The notes below the pieces were generated by a model. It saw only the letters and a list, made by a program, of their open reading frames with translations, searched no databases and was not told the origin of the DNA. Shown here one piece after another: positions 26,323 through 35,781 of a DNA stretch of 64,000 bases. The first letter of the stretch is position 1. Every line of letters begins with the position of its first letter. Origin of the DNA: Mycolicibacterium sp. CBMA 247 (GTDB lineage: Bacteria; Actinomycetota; Actinomycetes; Mycobacteriales; Mycobacteriaceae); contig NZ_VTGX01000001.1 of NCBI RefSeq assembly GCF_009729095.1, forward strand, positions 248,001-312,000, read 5' to 3'. The position numbers were made by a program, and so were the translations under genes.

Positions 26323-27219
26323 ATGACAGCGGGGACCGAACAAACCGGGACAACCGAACTGGCGCACGGTTTCTGTTTCGGTGAGGGCCCACGCTGGTTC
26401 GAGGGTCTGCTGTGGTTCTCCGACATGTTGGGCGAGGCTGTGCACACGGTCACCTTGTCCGGTTCCATGACCACTTTGACGCTGCCCGGACACTCCCCGT
26501 CCGGTTTGGGTTTTCGGCCCGACGGCACCCTGCTGATCGTATCCACCCAGCGCCGTCAGGTGCTGCGTTACGACGGTGACACCGTCGAACTGCTGGCCGA
26601 CCTCAGCGATCTCGTCCCGGCACCCCTCGGCGACATGGTGGTGGACGAGCACGGCCGGGCCTACGTCGGATCACAGGCCCGCTTGGGGGGCGAGCGCAGC
26701 GACGGGGAAGGCCGGGGTGGGGTGATCGTGCGCATCGACCCCGACGGCGAGGTAACCCGCGTCGCGGAGTATCTCGACTTTCCCAACGGCATGGTGATCA
26801 CCCCGGACGGCGCCACCCTGATCGTCGCGGAGTCGACAGCACGACGGCTGAGCGCATTCACCATCTCCCCCGACGGCGCGCTCACCGACCGGCGGGTGTT
26901 CGCCGAGGGCCTCGACGGCCCCCCGGACGGAATCGCGATCGATGCCGAAGGCGGGGTGTGGGCGGCGTTGACCCTGGCCCACGAATTCCAGCGGTTCGCC
27001 GCCGACGGGCCGGGCGAGGCTACCGTCACGCACCGGGTCGACGCCGACGGGCGCACCGCGATCGCGTGCGCCCTGGGCGGTGTCGAGGGACGCACCCTGT
27101 TCCTGGTCACCACCACCGATGCGTATCCGGAGCGGCTGATCGGCACCAAACTGTCGCGGGTCGACGCGCGGATGGTCGAAACGCCCGCACCGGGCGACCA
27201 CGACACCCATCACCACTGA
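26323..27219 (+). CDS. SMP-30/gluconolactonase-like lactonase
   Basis: A 298-residue six-bladed beta-propeller of the SMP-30/LRE family. The metal-ligand Glu is in CFGEGPRW (about 20-27), with the Asn in FPNGMVI (about 150-156) and the Asp in PPDGIAID (about 201-208). It hydrolyses lactones in the cytosol. A lactone product of the Baeyer-Villiger enzyme encoded on the opposite strand is an attractive substrate (inference). The last residues GDHDTHHH are histidine-rich. The start is 9 nt after a dyad element, consistent with a leaderless transcript. Confidence 0.88.
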   Translation: MTAGTEQTGTTELAHGFCFGEGPRWFEGLLWFSDMLGEAVHTVTLSGSMTTLTLPGHSPSGLGFRPDGTLLIVSTQRRQVLRYDGDTVELLADLSDLVPAPLGDMVVDEHGRAYVGSQARLGGERSDGEGRGGVIVRIDPDGEVTRVAEYLDFPNGMVITPDGATLIVAESTARRLSAFTISPDGALTDRRVFAEGLDGPPDGIAIDAEGGVWAALTLAHEFQRFAADGPGEATVTHRVDADGRTAIACALGGVEGRTLFLVTTTDAYPERLIGTKLSRVDARMVETPAPGDHDTHHH

Positions 27220-27228
27220 CGGGCAGAC

Positions 27229-28044
27229 ATGTCTGACTCTTATTACGAGCTGATCGATGAGACAGATCCGGTCGGCGAAAAATTTCGCGCCACCGACATG
27301 GCGCGTGGCACCTGGTCGGCCGCGATCCAGCACGGGGCGCCGGTGTCGGCGCTGCTGGTGCGCGCGATGGAACGCTGCGAGCACCGCGCCGACACCCGGT
27401 TGAGCCGGGTGGCCATCGATCTGATGGGCGGCGTGCCTTCCGACGGCGACCTGTGGGTGCGTGCACAACTGGAACGGCCCGGTAAACAGATCGAACTGGT
27501 CAGCGCCGAGATGCTGGCCCCCGGGCCGGACGGTGTGCCCAGGGCGGTGGCCCGGGCCAGCGGTTGGCGGATGCTGCAACTGGACACCACCGCTATCGCT
27601 CAGGCCGCGGCCGAACCGCTTCCGCCGCTGGAGCAGGCGCGTAGCCGGGATATGGCCAAGAACTGGGAGCCCAACTACGTGCACAGCGTGGATTGGCGCT
27701 GGCTTACGGTGCCGCAGGCCCCGGGGCCCGGTGAGTCCTGGCTGAAGCCGACTGTCGACGTGGTCAAGGGCGAGCCGTTGACGCCGTTGCAGCGTTTGTT
27801 CGCGGTCGCCGACGACGCCAACGGCATCGGCTCCAAGATCGACATCCGCAAGTGGACGTTCCTCAACACCGATCTGGTGGTGCACATCCACCGGGTGCCC
27901 GATGGGGAGTGGATCGGCATCCGCGCCGACACCAACTACGGACCCGACGGTATCGGCGCCACGGTGGGCACGTTGTTCGACCGGGCCGGCGCGGTGGGCG
28001 CAATCCAGCAGTCGGTGCTGGTGCGGCCGCGCCCCTCCCACTAG
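27229..28044 (+). CDS. Acyl-CoA thioesterase-like protein (double hotdog)
   Basis: A 271-residue protein of the TesB-like thioesterase family common in mycobacteria. Landmarks are AIQHGAPVSALLVRAME (about 32-48) for the N-terminal hotdog and DIRKWTFLNTDLVVHIHRVP with GIRADTNYGPDGIGAT (about 204-245) for the second. It would release an acyl group from CoA at the end of the pathway. It lies 9 nt after the SMP-30 gene on the same strand and so is co-transcribed. Its 3' end faces the CocE hydrolase gene with 25 nt between. Confidence 0.8.
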   Translation: MSDSYYELIDETDPVGEKFRATDMARGTWSAAIQHGAPVSALLVRAMERCEHRADTRLSRVAIDLMGGVPSDGDLWVRAQLERPGKQIELVSAEMLAPGPDGVPRAVARASGWRMLQLDTTAIAQAAAEPLPPLEQARSRDMAKNWEPNYVHSVDWRWLTVPQAPGPGESWLKPTVDVVKGEPLTPLQRLFAVADDANGIGSKIDIRKWTFLNTDLVVHIHRVPDGEWIGIRADTNYGPDGIGATVGTLFDRAGAVGAIQQSVLVRPRPSH

Positions 28045-28069
28045 ACCCCAGGTAGGGATTCGCGTCCGG

Positions 28070-29746
28070 TCACGACGGGCTCCCGCCTCGGACCGGGAGT
28101 GTGAGCGTGCACGGCGCCGCTGTCGAGCAGTGCAGTCGATGAGTGGACTTTGCCGTCGACGTGGGATGCCACACGTCTGCATCGGTGCCGGGGTGCACCG
28201 GGTACAGGGGAAAACAGGAGGACGTGACCGCAAGTCGCAGTCGGTGGCCTACTCGCACCCGATAGGCGGTATCGCCCAGGTCGACGGCGACTCGCTGTGT
28301 GCCCGACTGGGTGTGGGCAACGGCGGCTCCTTCGAGGATCACCCGAGCCCGGCCCGAGGGGTACACATCCAACAGCCGGGTGATGACATGGGTGGTCGGA
28401 CTGGACGCCTCGACATGCAACTCGGCGGTGACGTGACCGACGATGTCGAAGGGTGCGCCCTGCCGTGCCGTGGTGAACGTGGGTACGTCCTGGCGGATGT
28501 GAAGTTCCTGCTCCTCGGGCAGGTTCGCGCACTGTCCCCAGTCGGAGTTGATCAAGTAGGGCACCGGGTCGTCCGGGTCGTGCGTCCAGCCGGCGGTGGA
28601 GCTATCCGCAGGGGCTGCCGGTGACAGTTGTCCACCGTCGCTGCTCGACAGCGCCAGGTCCGCGCGGCTCAACGTCAGGCTGACCTGGGTGGTGTCGCCC
28701 GGTTCCCAACGGTCTGCGACGCACCAGTCGGCGTTGGCCAACTCGTAGCGCACGCGCGGCGCCTGCCAGCGGCCCGGGCGTTCGCGCAGGTAGTGATCGA
28801 AGAATGCCAGTGGTTCAGCCATCATGCCGTCGAGGTAGTTGCGCAACGCCTCATCGTCCACCTCGTGATCGAAGTGAGGTTCGTCGTCCTCGCGCAGATG
28901 GAAGTCCTCGTGGTCGGAGGCGCGCATGCGCAGGAACTGGTGCTCGCCTGCGGGCGCGCCGGCGACTCGTCGCCAGTCATCGAGTTGACTGCGCTGCAGG
29001 TTGTCCCACCAGCCGCCCATGTGCAGTGCTGGGATCTCCAGTCGGGACGCAGGACTGGACCCGGCGAGGGCGCGGGTCATCAAGGAGCCGTCGGCGTTTC
29101 CTGCGACCAACGATGCCAGTGTGTCCGCAATCTGCGGCGCGGCTTCGGGCAGCGCGTACCGAGAGCCCTCGGTGTGGGCGGCGAGCGGTCGTTCGAGCAT
29201 GCCGCTCACCGAGAACGTGTGCACGATCCACTCGTAGAGCGGAATGCGCGGGACCACGTGAGGCGAGAACATCGTGAAGAAGTCGGATCCCGTGACGCGC
29301 GGAACAATCGCTCGCAGCGCGGTATGACCCGAAGCAACCGCCGCCCACTGGGTGAATCCGTAGTAGGAGTCCCCCATCATGCCGACGATGCCATTGCTCC
29401 AGGGCTGCTCGACGATCCAGTCCAGTGTCGCGTAGCCGTCACCGGCCTCGTTGACGAAGGGGTCGCGCTCACCTTCGGAACGAAACTTTCCGCGGACGTC
29501 TTGCAGGACGGCGGCGAATCCATGCGCCGTGAGCCGCGCTGCGATCTGCGGCAGGAAGGTGTAGCGGCCGGACTTGTCGTAGGGCACGCGTATCAGCACG
29601 GTGGGACGTGGCACGGTCGTCGGTTCGGGTAGGTAGACGTCGGTGGCCAATCGGATGCCGTCGGGCATGGCCACCATCACCGGGTCCGCCCGTGGATCGA
29701 GTGGCGCTGGTTCCGATGCGACCTCTGTATTGAGTGTCGTCGTCAT
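28070..29746 (-). CDS. CocE/NonD-family (S15-like) hydrolase
   Basis: A 558-residue serine hydrolase. The alpha/beta domain carries nucleophile Ser127 in GDSYYG, a likely Asp around WWDNL (about 275) and a His in SDHEDF (about 312), followed by a C-terminal jelly-roll beta domain (about 350-550) typical of X-Pro peptidases and cocaine esterases. It cleaves ester or amide bonds, possibly of peptides. No signal peptide is seen, so it acts in the cytosol on imported substrate. ATG 29746 shares a base with the binding-protein stop (TAATG). It is the last gene of the transporter operon. Confidence 0.87.
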   Translation of the reverse strand: MTTTLNTEVASEPAPLDPRADPVMVAMPDGIRLATDVYLPEPTTVPRPTVLIRVPYDKSGRYTFLPQIAARLTAHGFAAVLQDVRGKFRSEGERDPFVNEAGDGYATLDWIVEQPWSNGIVGMMGDSYYGFTQWAAVASGHTALRAIVPRVTGSDFFTMFSPHVVPRIPLYEWIVHTFSVSGMLERPLAAHTEGSRYALPEAAPQIADTLASLVAGNADGSLMTRALAGSSPASRLEIPALHMGGWWDNLQRSQLDDWRRVAGAPAGEHQFLRMRASDHEDFHLREDDEPHFDHEVDDEALRNYLDGMMAEPLAFFDHYLRERPGRWQAPRVRYELANADWCVADRWEPGDTTQVSLTLSRADLALSSSDGGQLSPAAPADSSTAGWTHDPDDPVPYLINSDWGQCANLPEEQELHIRQDVPTFTTARQGAPFDIVGHVTAELHVEASSPTTHVITRLLDVYPSGRARVILEGAAVAHTQSGTQRVAVDLGDTAYRVRVGHRLRLAVTSSCFPLYPVHPGTDADVWHPTSTAKSTHRLHCSTAAPCTLTLPVRGGSPS

Positions 29747-31392
29747 TACTTTGCTCCAATCATGGCGGCCCACGGCATGTCGATGTAGGCGAACGACGCC
29801 GGGGCCCCGCTGATGCTGTTTTTCAGGAACAGGCTCTCGTTGGGAGAGACCAGGGGGATCGTGAGTCGTTGTGGGACGAACAGCGCTTGCGCCTCGGTGA
29901 ACAGCTGCGCTGACCTTCGCGGGTCGTCGGTCTGACGTGCTTGCTGCAGCAAGTCGTGGACCTTCGGGTCGGAGTAGCCCGTCCAGTTGAACAGCTCGCC
30001 CGGCACGGCGAACTGCGCCGCATAGGCAAGTGGACTGGCAATCTCGGAGTATCCCTTGGTGTACAGCAGATCGACTGCGGCACGGGCAGATTCGTTGTAG
30101 TACATCTCGGAGTTCTCGGTGGGCTGTACCTGCTGGATCGTCATGTCCAGGCCGATCTGCTTGGCTGCCGACTGCACGAAGGTCAGCGTGCGCAGGCCCG
30201 CCTCGTCACCCGAACCGACGGCGGCGGTGAACGCCCTGTCGGTCAATCCCGCGCTGTCGACGAGTTTCTTGGCCTCCTCGATGTTGGCCTCGGTGGTGTC
30301 GGGCAGTTTGTCGTAGGCCTGCTGGTAGATCGCGCGCGCCGGCCCCGTGCCCCACATGAACGGCGGGAGGAACGACTTCAGCGGTTCTGCCGCACCGCCA
30401 TACACCGATTGCGCGAGAGCCTTCTTGTCGATGGCCATGTCCAGCGCGGTCCGCACCGCGACATTGCTCATCGGCCCGGCCTTCTCGGTGGGGATGAGTT
30501 CGACCATTTGAGTGCTGGGACCGTCGAACACGGAGCCAGTGGCGCTGTTGGCCAGCGCGCTTCGGGTCGAGACGGGCAGCTCATAGGCGCCGTCGAATTC
30601 TCCGGCTTGAAGTGCAGTGGTCAGTGTGCTCGGCTCGGTGACGATCCTGAAGTCGACCGTCGCCGCCTTCGCGGCGTGCTCGTGATCCCAGTACGTCTCG
30701 TTCCGCTTCAGCGTGATCGACTCACCGGGCTTCCAGGACTGCATCGTGAGCGGGCCGGTGCACATGACCCCGCCGGTGGGTGTGCCGTAGCGGTTTCCCG
30801 CCTGCTCGACGAACTTTCGCTGAGATACCGCTCCGCCCAGAGTGGCCATGGCTGGTTCGAACAAAAAGTCGGGTCGGCTGAGTCGCACGGTCACCTGACC
30901 GGGGCCGGTCACGTCGATCGAGGACACCGATTGGTAGTAGGACGACCAGAAGGATCCCAGTTCGGGATCCATATTGCGTTTGAGGCTGTAGGCCACGTCA
31001 TCCGCGGTCATCGGATCACCGTTGCTGAACCTCACATTGGGATGCAGGTCGAACACGTAGGTCGTCGGATCAGGCTTGGTGATCGTCTTGGCGAGATTCG
31101 GCCGCAGGTTGAAGTCGGCGTCGAAGGCGGCCAGGCTTTCGCAGACGTTGGTCGCGACCACCGCCGGCGAGTAGTCGCCCACCTTGGCGGGGTCGACCGA
31201 GGTGGGCTCGCCTTCGGGCAACGCCCAGCGCAGGGTGTCGATCGCGCCGCCGGCCTCCGGTGTCATGGTCTGCAGTGTCGGCGGCGCGCTGTCATGGTGA
31301 CCACCACCGCCTGCGCAGCCGGCGAGCAGCGTGCTGCTCACGACGAGGACGGCCACTGCGGACCGCCGCGTGGGAGAACAGATCGTCTTCAT
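29746..31392 (-). CDS. Peptide-type ABC transporter substrate-binding lipoprotein
   Basis: A 548-residue SBP_bac_5 (Opp/Dpp) binding protein anchored by lipobox LAGC with Cys26. The body contains the family blocks LAKTITKPDPTTYVFDLHPN (about 99-118) and a YWDHEHAAKAATVDFRIV region, ending in the second-lobe closure near 500-540. It captures oligopeptides, nickel-chelates or other solutes outside the membrane. It is part of a complete five-gene importer. The C-terminus overlaps the hydrolase start by one base, and the start overlaps the ATPase stop by 4 nt. Confidence 0.92.
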   Translation of the reverse strand: MKTICSPTRRSAVAVLVVSSTLLAGCAGGGGHHDSAPPTLQTMTPEAGGAIDTLRWALPEGEPTSVDPAKVGDYSPAVVATNVCESLAAFDADFNLRPNLAKTITKPDPTTYVFDLHPNVRFSNGDPMTADDVAYSLKRNMDPELGSFWSSYYQSVSSIDVTGPGQVTVRLSRPDFLFEPAMATLGGAVSQRKFVEQAGNRYGTPTGGVMCTGPLTMQSWKPGESITLKRNETYWDHEHAAKAATVDFRIVTEPSTLTTALQAGEFDGAYELPVSTRSALANSATGSVFDGPSTQMVELIPTEKAGPMSNVAVRTALDMAIDKKALAQSVYGGAAEPLKSFLPPFMWGTGPARAIYQQAYDKLPDTTEANIEEAKKLVDSAGLTDRAFTAAVGSGDEAGLRTLTFVQSAAKQIGLDMTIQQVQPTENSEMYYNESARAAVDLLYTKGYSEIASPLAYAAQFAVPGELFNWTGYSDPKVHDLLQQARQTDDPRRSAQLFTEAQALFVPQRLTIPLVSPNESLFLKNSISGAPASFAYIDMPWAAMIGAK

Positions 31393-32231
31393 GTTCCTGG
31401 CCTTTCCTTGGGGTCGGTGACCGAGTGGTCACGACGAGTGGGTTTCCATCCCCGCCGCGGCACGGCCGTCAGCAGTGCCTGCGTGTAGGGGTGCTCGGGT
31501 GCCGCCAGCACGTCTCGAATCGGACCGGACTCCACGATTCGGCCCGAGCGCATGACGACGACGTCGTCACACATGAATTCGGCGACGGCGAGATCATGGG
31601 TGATGAACAGCAATGCGACACCGGTCGCCGCACGCACGTCCTGCAGCACCTGAAGTATCTGCGCCTGAATCGACACGTCCAGTGCCGCAACCGGTTCATC
31701 GAGCACCAGCACACGAGGGCCGGGGGCCAAAGCGCGAGCAATCGCGACCCGCTGCCGCTGTCCGCCCGACAACGTGCGCGGATAATCGTTGTAGCGCTTG
31801 TCGTCGAGGCCAACCAGCGACAACAGCTCTCGCGCTCGGGAAGCGGCGGCGGTACGGCTCAGGTCGGTATGCAGGTGGATGACTTCCTCCAACGCATCCC
31901 CGATCCGCTGGCGTGGATCCAGCGACGAATAGGGGTCCTGGAACACCATCTGTACCTTGCGGGCCAGCGCGCGGCGCCCGGCGTGGGACACGTCGGCATC
32001 GACCGCGGTGCCGCAGACCATCACCGATCCCGATGTCGGAGTCTCCAGACCCACGACGATGCGGGCACACGTCGACTTTCCGGAGCCGCTCTCTCCGACG
32101 ACGGCCAGGGACCGGCCCTCGTCGATGCTGAAGCTCACGTCGTCCACAGCCACGAAGTCCTCGGCCCGGCGGCCATTGCGGATCGCGAACGTCTTACGCA
32201 GCGCGCTGATCGACAGAACCTGCTCAGACAT
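31389..32231 (-). CDS. Opp/Dpp-type ABC ATPase (OppF/DppF-like)
   Basis: A 280-residue ATP-binding subunit. Walker A is GESGSGKST (about 41-49), signature LSGGQRQR (about 147-154), and Walker B VLVLDEP (about 166-172). ATG 32231 is chosen because upstream codons run through the neighbouring ATPase gene in another frame and the 280-residue length is normal; the two genes overlap by 8 nt. It energises uptake with the second ATPase and two permeases. The C-terminal oligopeptide-transporter tail is short. Confidence 0.92.
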   Translation of the reverse strand: MSEQVLSISALRKTFAIRNGRRAEDFVAVDDVSFSIDEGRSLAVVGESGSGKSTCARIVVGLETPTSGSVMVCGTAVDADVSHAGRRALARKVQMVFQDPYSSLDPRQRIGDALEEVIHLHTDLSRTAAASRARELLSLVGLDDKRYNDYPRTLSGGQRQRVAIARALAPGPRVLVLDEPVAALDVSIQAQILQVLQDVRAATGVALLFITHDLAVAEFMCDDVVVMRSGRIVESGPIRDVLAAPEHPYTQALLTAVPRRGWKPTRRDHSVTDPKERPGT

Positions 32232-33210
32232 GCAACACCTCTGCCGGGTGGGCGAGGCGGCGATCCTGCCATAGCTGGCAGGCCACTGATCCAGTTGTGC
32301 TGGGCCGCAATTCGGGATCATCGGTGAGGCAGACATCCATCGCGGCCGCACACCGCGGCGCAAACGCGCAGCCTTGCCCGGCCTCGGCTCCGGAGATGGG
32401 GCGCCCGGCGATGGGATGCAGTTCACCCACACGGCCCAGCTCGGGCCGCGACCGCAGCAGGCCCGCGGTGTAGGGATGCGCCGGGGTATCGACCAGGGCC
32501 TCTGCCGGCGCCTGTTCGACGATGGCGCCGGCGTACATGACCGCGATTCGATCGCACACCGCCGAGGCGAGATCCAGGTCGTGGGTGATGAAAAGCATTG
32601 CCATTCCTCGTTGCTGACGTTGCTCGTCGATGATGGCCATGACGTCTGCCTGGGTGGTGACGTCGAGTGCGGTGGTGGGTTCGTCGGCCAGCAACAGTCG
32701 CGGCTGCCGCAGCAGCACCGATGCGATCATCACCCGCTGCAGCAGTCCGCCCGACAGTTCGTGCGGCCGTCGCTGCGCGCGCTGCTCGGGATTGCTGATG
32801 CCCACCTCCCGCAGCATCTCCATCGCGCTCTTGTGAGCCTCGCGCCGGTTGGCGAATCGATTGCCCAAGCCCTCCAACAGGAAGTCACCCACGGTGCGCA
32901 CGGGATTGATGTGGGCCTTGGGGTCCTGGAAGATCATGCCGACTTCGGTCGCGCGCCAGCGGCGCAATGCCTTGCCGCTCAACTGCATCACGTCGTGTCC
33001 GTCGAATTCGATCAGGCCTTGGACATCAGACCCCTGGGGTAGCAGTCGCAGTATCGCCCGCGTGGTGAGCGATTTTCCCGAACCCGATTCGCCGACCAAC
33101 GCCACTGCCTCGCCGACGCCGACCCGGAGCGAAACCCCCCGCAGTAGAGGCCGATCGAGTGCAGGAACCTGCACCTTGAGGTGCTCGACTGTCAAGAGCG
33201 ACGACATCAT
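32224..33210 (-). CDS. Opp/Dpp-type ABC ATPase (OppD/DppD-like)
   Basis: A 328-residue ATP-binding subunit. Walker A is GESGSGKSL (about 37-45), signature LSGGLLQR (about 150-157), and Walker B LLLADEP (about 170-176). The C-terminal Cys-containing oligo_HPY tail (GQGCAFAPRCAAAMDVC, about 281-297) is typical of OppD/DppD and may bind an iron-sulfur cluster. ATG 33210 overlaps the permease stop (ATGA). It pairs with the downstream ATPase as a heterodimer. Confidence 0.92.
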   Translation of the reverse strand: MMSSLLTVEHLKVQVPALDRPLLRGVSLRVGVGEAVALVGESGSGKSLTTRAILRLLPQGSDVQGLIEFDGHDVMQLSGKALRRWRATEVGMIFQDPKAHINPVRTVGDFLLEGLGNRFANRREAHKSAMEMLREVGISNPEQRAQRRPHELSGGLLQRVMIASVLLRQPRLLLADEPTTALDVTTQADVMAIIDEQRQQRGMAMLFITHDLDLASAVCDRIAVMYAGAIVEQAPAEALVDTPAHPYTAGLLRSRPELGRVGELHPIAGRPISGAEAGQGCAFAPRCAAAMDVCLTDDPELRPSTTGSVACQLWQDRRLAHPAEVLHV

Positions 33211-34058
33211 CGACCCCCCACTCGGGCCGCCAGGCGTGTGCCCACGAGGTTCACGCACACCACGGTCGCAACGATGATCAAACCCGCGAAGATGGACTGT
33301 TGCGGGTATCCGGACAGGATCGAGGATTGGCCGTTGGCGACCATGAGCCCCCATTCGGGATCGGGTGGCTGTACGCCCAGCCCGATGTAGGAGATGGCTG
33401 CGAGGTCCAGCAGTGCGTAGCCGAACGCCAGGCTGGTCTGCACGACCACGACGGGCAGCAGGTTGGGCACGACGTGTCGGACACAGATCCACACCGGCGA
33501 AAACCCTTGGATCTGCAAGGCCGCCACATAGGGCTGTGACCTTTCGCGCAATGCTGCGACGCGCACCACACGACCGATGTAGGGCACGTAGGACACGGCC
33601 AATGCGAGCACCGGACTCAGCAGACCCCTGCCGAATACGGTCACCGCGATGATGGCCAGAATCAGGCCGGGAAAAGCGAAGAGTAGATCGAAGATTCGCG
33701 AGATGAGCGCATCGGCCCAGCCGCGGCGCCAGGCTGCGGTGACGGCCAGCAGGGTCCCCACCAGGGCGGCGGTGAGCACCACCAGGGCCGGCCCGACCAG
33801 GCTCGGCCGGGCGCCGACGATGATCCGGCTGAAGATGTCGCGGCCCGTATCATCCGTGCCCAGAAGGTGATTGACACTGGGCAGCGCGTGAATGTCCAGC
33901 GCGTCGACCTGCAACGCATCGTACGGAGCGATCCACGGCCCTGCCACGGCCATGCCGACGACGATCGCCAAAAATCCGACGCATACCCACGTCACCCAGG
34001 TGAACGCCCCATCACCGGATCGGCGCACCCGACGGGGTGCCAGTTGAATGGCGCTCAT
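33207..34058 (-). CDS. Opp/Dpp-type ABC permease (DppC-like)
   Basis: A 283-residue membrane protein with about six helices. The N-terminal OppC_N helix (about 20-43) is followed by the typical GTDDTGRDIFSRIIVGARPS segment and the EAA-type loop near AALRERSQPYVAALQIQGFS (about 175-194). It forms half of the translocation pore. It overlaps the partner permease by 4 nt at its start and the ATPase by 4 nt at its end, so the whole operon is translationally coupled. Confidence 0.92.
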   Translation of the reverse strand: MSAIQLAPRRVRRSGDGAFTWVTWVCVGFLAIVVGMAVAGPWIAPYDALQVDALDIHALPSVNHLLGTDDTGRDIFSRIIVGARPSLVGPALVVLTAALVGTLLAVTAAWRRGWADALISRIFDLLFAFPGLILAIIAVTVFGRGLLSPVLALAVSYVPYIGRVVRVAALRERSQPYVAALQIQGFSPVWICVRHVVPNLLPVVVVQTSLAFGYALLDLAAISYIGLGVQPPDPEWGLMVANGQSSILSGYPQQSIFAGLIIVATVVCVNLVGTRLAARVGGR

Positions 34059-35014
34059 GCGGTAACGCCTCCGGCCAACCGCGGATCCAGGATCGCGCTC
34101 AACATGTCGACCAGCGTGTTCACCACGACGAACGCGGCGATCATGATCAGCGTGACGGCTTGCACGGTCACGATGTCCTGGCGGGCTGCACTTTGCACCA
34201 GTAAGGAGCCGATGCCGTTGACTCCGAACGCTTGTTCCGCCACCGAGGTCGCCGCGAAGATCCCGGCGATCGACAAACCGTTGACCGCCACGATCGGACC
34301 CGATGCGTTGCGTACCACGTGCCGCCAGATGATGGAGGACTCGGCGATGCCCCGACTGCGCGCCGTCTCGACGTGTTCAGAGGTGATCTCCCGGCGTACG
34401 GCCTCCTGAGTGATGTTGGCGACGTAGGCGATCCACGCGAATCCAAGCGAGGCAGCCGGCAGTGTGAGGTGCCACAGTTGGTCCAGGAACCCCGTCCCGC
34501 CGCCGAACACCGGGAACCAGCCCAATCCCGAGGCGAACACGGCGATCAAGATGACCGCGACGGCGAACGTCGGGGCAGCCATCAGCACCGTGGTCAAACT
34601 CGTCATCGCCGTCGCGGTACGCCCACCACGCCAGCCGGCCAGAACACCGAGCACCACGCCTCCGATGACGATGAAGACGGCCGCATACGCCACCAGGAAT
34701 ACCGTCGTACCCAGCCGGCTGGCGACCATTTCGCCGACCGGCGCACGGTTGATCAGCGATATCCCGAAGTCTCCGTGCAACGCGCCACCGAGCCACCGGG
34801 CGTAGCTCTGCCAAAAGGGTTCGTCGAGGTGAAACTCCGCTCGCGCGGCGGCCAACGCCTCCGGGCTGGGCTTGGAACCCCCGACGAGCAACGTTGCCGG
34901 ATCACCTGGGGATACGAACATCGCGCCATAGATGAGCAGACTGCCCACTGCCAGAGTCACGACCAGCGCGATCACGCGCTTGACCGCCCAACTGAGGGAA
35001 ATCGAGGCATTCAC
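34055..35014 (-). CDS. Opp/Dpp-type ABC permease (DppB-like)
   Basis: A 319-residue inner-membrane permease, first gene of the importer operon. The N-terminal helix ALVVTLAVGSLLIYGAMFVS and PGDPATLLVGG (about 15-45) mark the family; the EAA loop is near ETARSRGIAESSIIWRHVVR (about 212-231). GTG 35014 is chosen because it follows GAGAGGAGG and gives the normal length; an open extension to 35152 would place 46 unrelated residues first and run into the divergent promoter. It is divergent from a TetR gene. Confidence 0.9.
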   Translation of the reverse strand: MNASISLSWAVKRVIALVVTLAVGSLLIYGAMFVSPGDPATLLVGGSKPSPEALAAARAEFHLDEPFWQSYARWLGGALHGDFGISLINRAPVGEMVASRLGTTVFLVAYAAVFIVIGGVVLGVLAGWRGGRTATAMTSLTTVLMAAPTFAVAVILIAVFASGLGWFPVFGGGTGFLDQLWHLTLPAASLGFAWIAYVANITQEAVRREITSEHVETARSRGIAESSIIWRHVVRNASGPIVAVNGLSIAGIFAATSVAEQAFGVNGIGSLLVQSAARQDIVTVQAVTLIMIAAFVVVNTLVDMLSAILDPRLAGGVTA

Positions 35015-35102
35015 CGATGCACGCCTCCTCTCCGAGTTTCGAACGGGCCCAACGGAACACGGGCCCACGTTGTGACAGTGGAGTTTCCTGCAACACTGTG
35101 AC

Positions 35103-35115
35103 ACAACACTGTTGT
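35103..35115. promoter_or_regulatory. 13-bp palindrome in the importer/TetR divergent region
   Basis: ACAACACTGTTGT is a perfect 6 + 1 + 6 inverted repeat midway between the importer operon and the TetR gene. TGTGACAGTG (35071-35080) and CACTGTGACA (35095-35104) nearby are near-mirror copies. This is a plausible operator for the divergent TetR. Confidence 0.5.
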
Positions 35116-35181
35116 ACAACGGCGTAGGATAGTGTGGCGTAACGCACGTCACTTCGTCAAGAGAGCCGGGAGGTAGCGCAC

Positions 35182-35781
35182 ATGCCGATCGAAGTCGATG
35201 CCGCTGCGCGCCTGGATCAGATCGCCGAGGCCACCTTGCGGGTTGCCGAGCGCGAGCGCCCCGCCGGCGTGACGATCCGCGCAGTGGCCGCCGAACTCGG
35301 CGGATCGACCACGGTGGTGACCAACTACATCAAGTCACGAGCCGACCTTCTGCTGAACGCCGTCCGCTACGAACTGGACGCCTGGCGACGTGAGCAGGAC
35401 GAGGCGATCGCCGAGGTCCAGGACGACCCACGATCGAGATTGCGGGAACAAATTCGGTGGGCGACCACGACGTTGCACAACGACCGGGCCGCCCGCCAGA
35501 TCTGGCTCGACCTGGTATCACGCGCGTCGGGCGACGGCGCTTCGGAATTGCTGCGCAACGACGCCGCCGAACACTACGAAAACATTCGTGCCGATGTACA
35601 GGAGCTGGCACCGGCGGACTCGGACTCGCGCGTCATTGCCGACGCCATCTACCTGGCCATCCGAGGCTTCTACTTCGCCACGACCGAGGATCCCGAGCAG
35701 TGGCCGCCCAACCGGGCCACACATGCCATCCTGCAAATCGCCGATCTGCTGGTCGGCCGCACCGCCAAGTCCGCTGTCTGA
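35182..35781 (+). CDS. TetR-family regulator of the peptide importer
   Basis: A 199-residue TetR-type repressor. The HTH at about residues 30-50 (VTIRAVAAELGGSTTVVTNY) follows a short N-terminus; the ligand domain contains a BetI/TetR_C_6-like LAIRGFYFATTEDPEQWPP segment near 160-178. It is divergent from the Opp/Dpp operon and is its likely controller, with the palindrome at 35103 as the candidate operator. The start at 35182 follows GGGAGGTAGCGCAC. The ligand is presumably an imported compound or its breakdown product (inference). Confidence 0.85.
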   Translation: MPIEVDAAARLDQIAEATLRVAERERPAGVTIRAVAAELGGSTTVVTNYIKSRADLLLNAVRYELDAWRREQDEAIAEVQDDPRSRLREQIRWATTTLHNDRAARQIWLDLVSRASGDGASELLRNDAAEHYENIRADVQELAPADSDSRVIADAIYLAIRGFYFATTEDPEQWPPNRATHAILQIADLLVGRTAKSAV

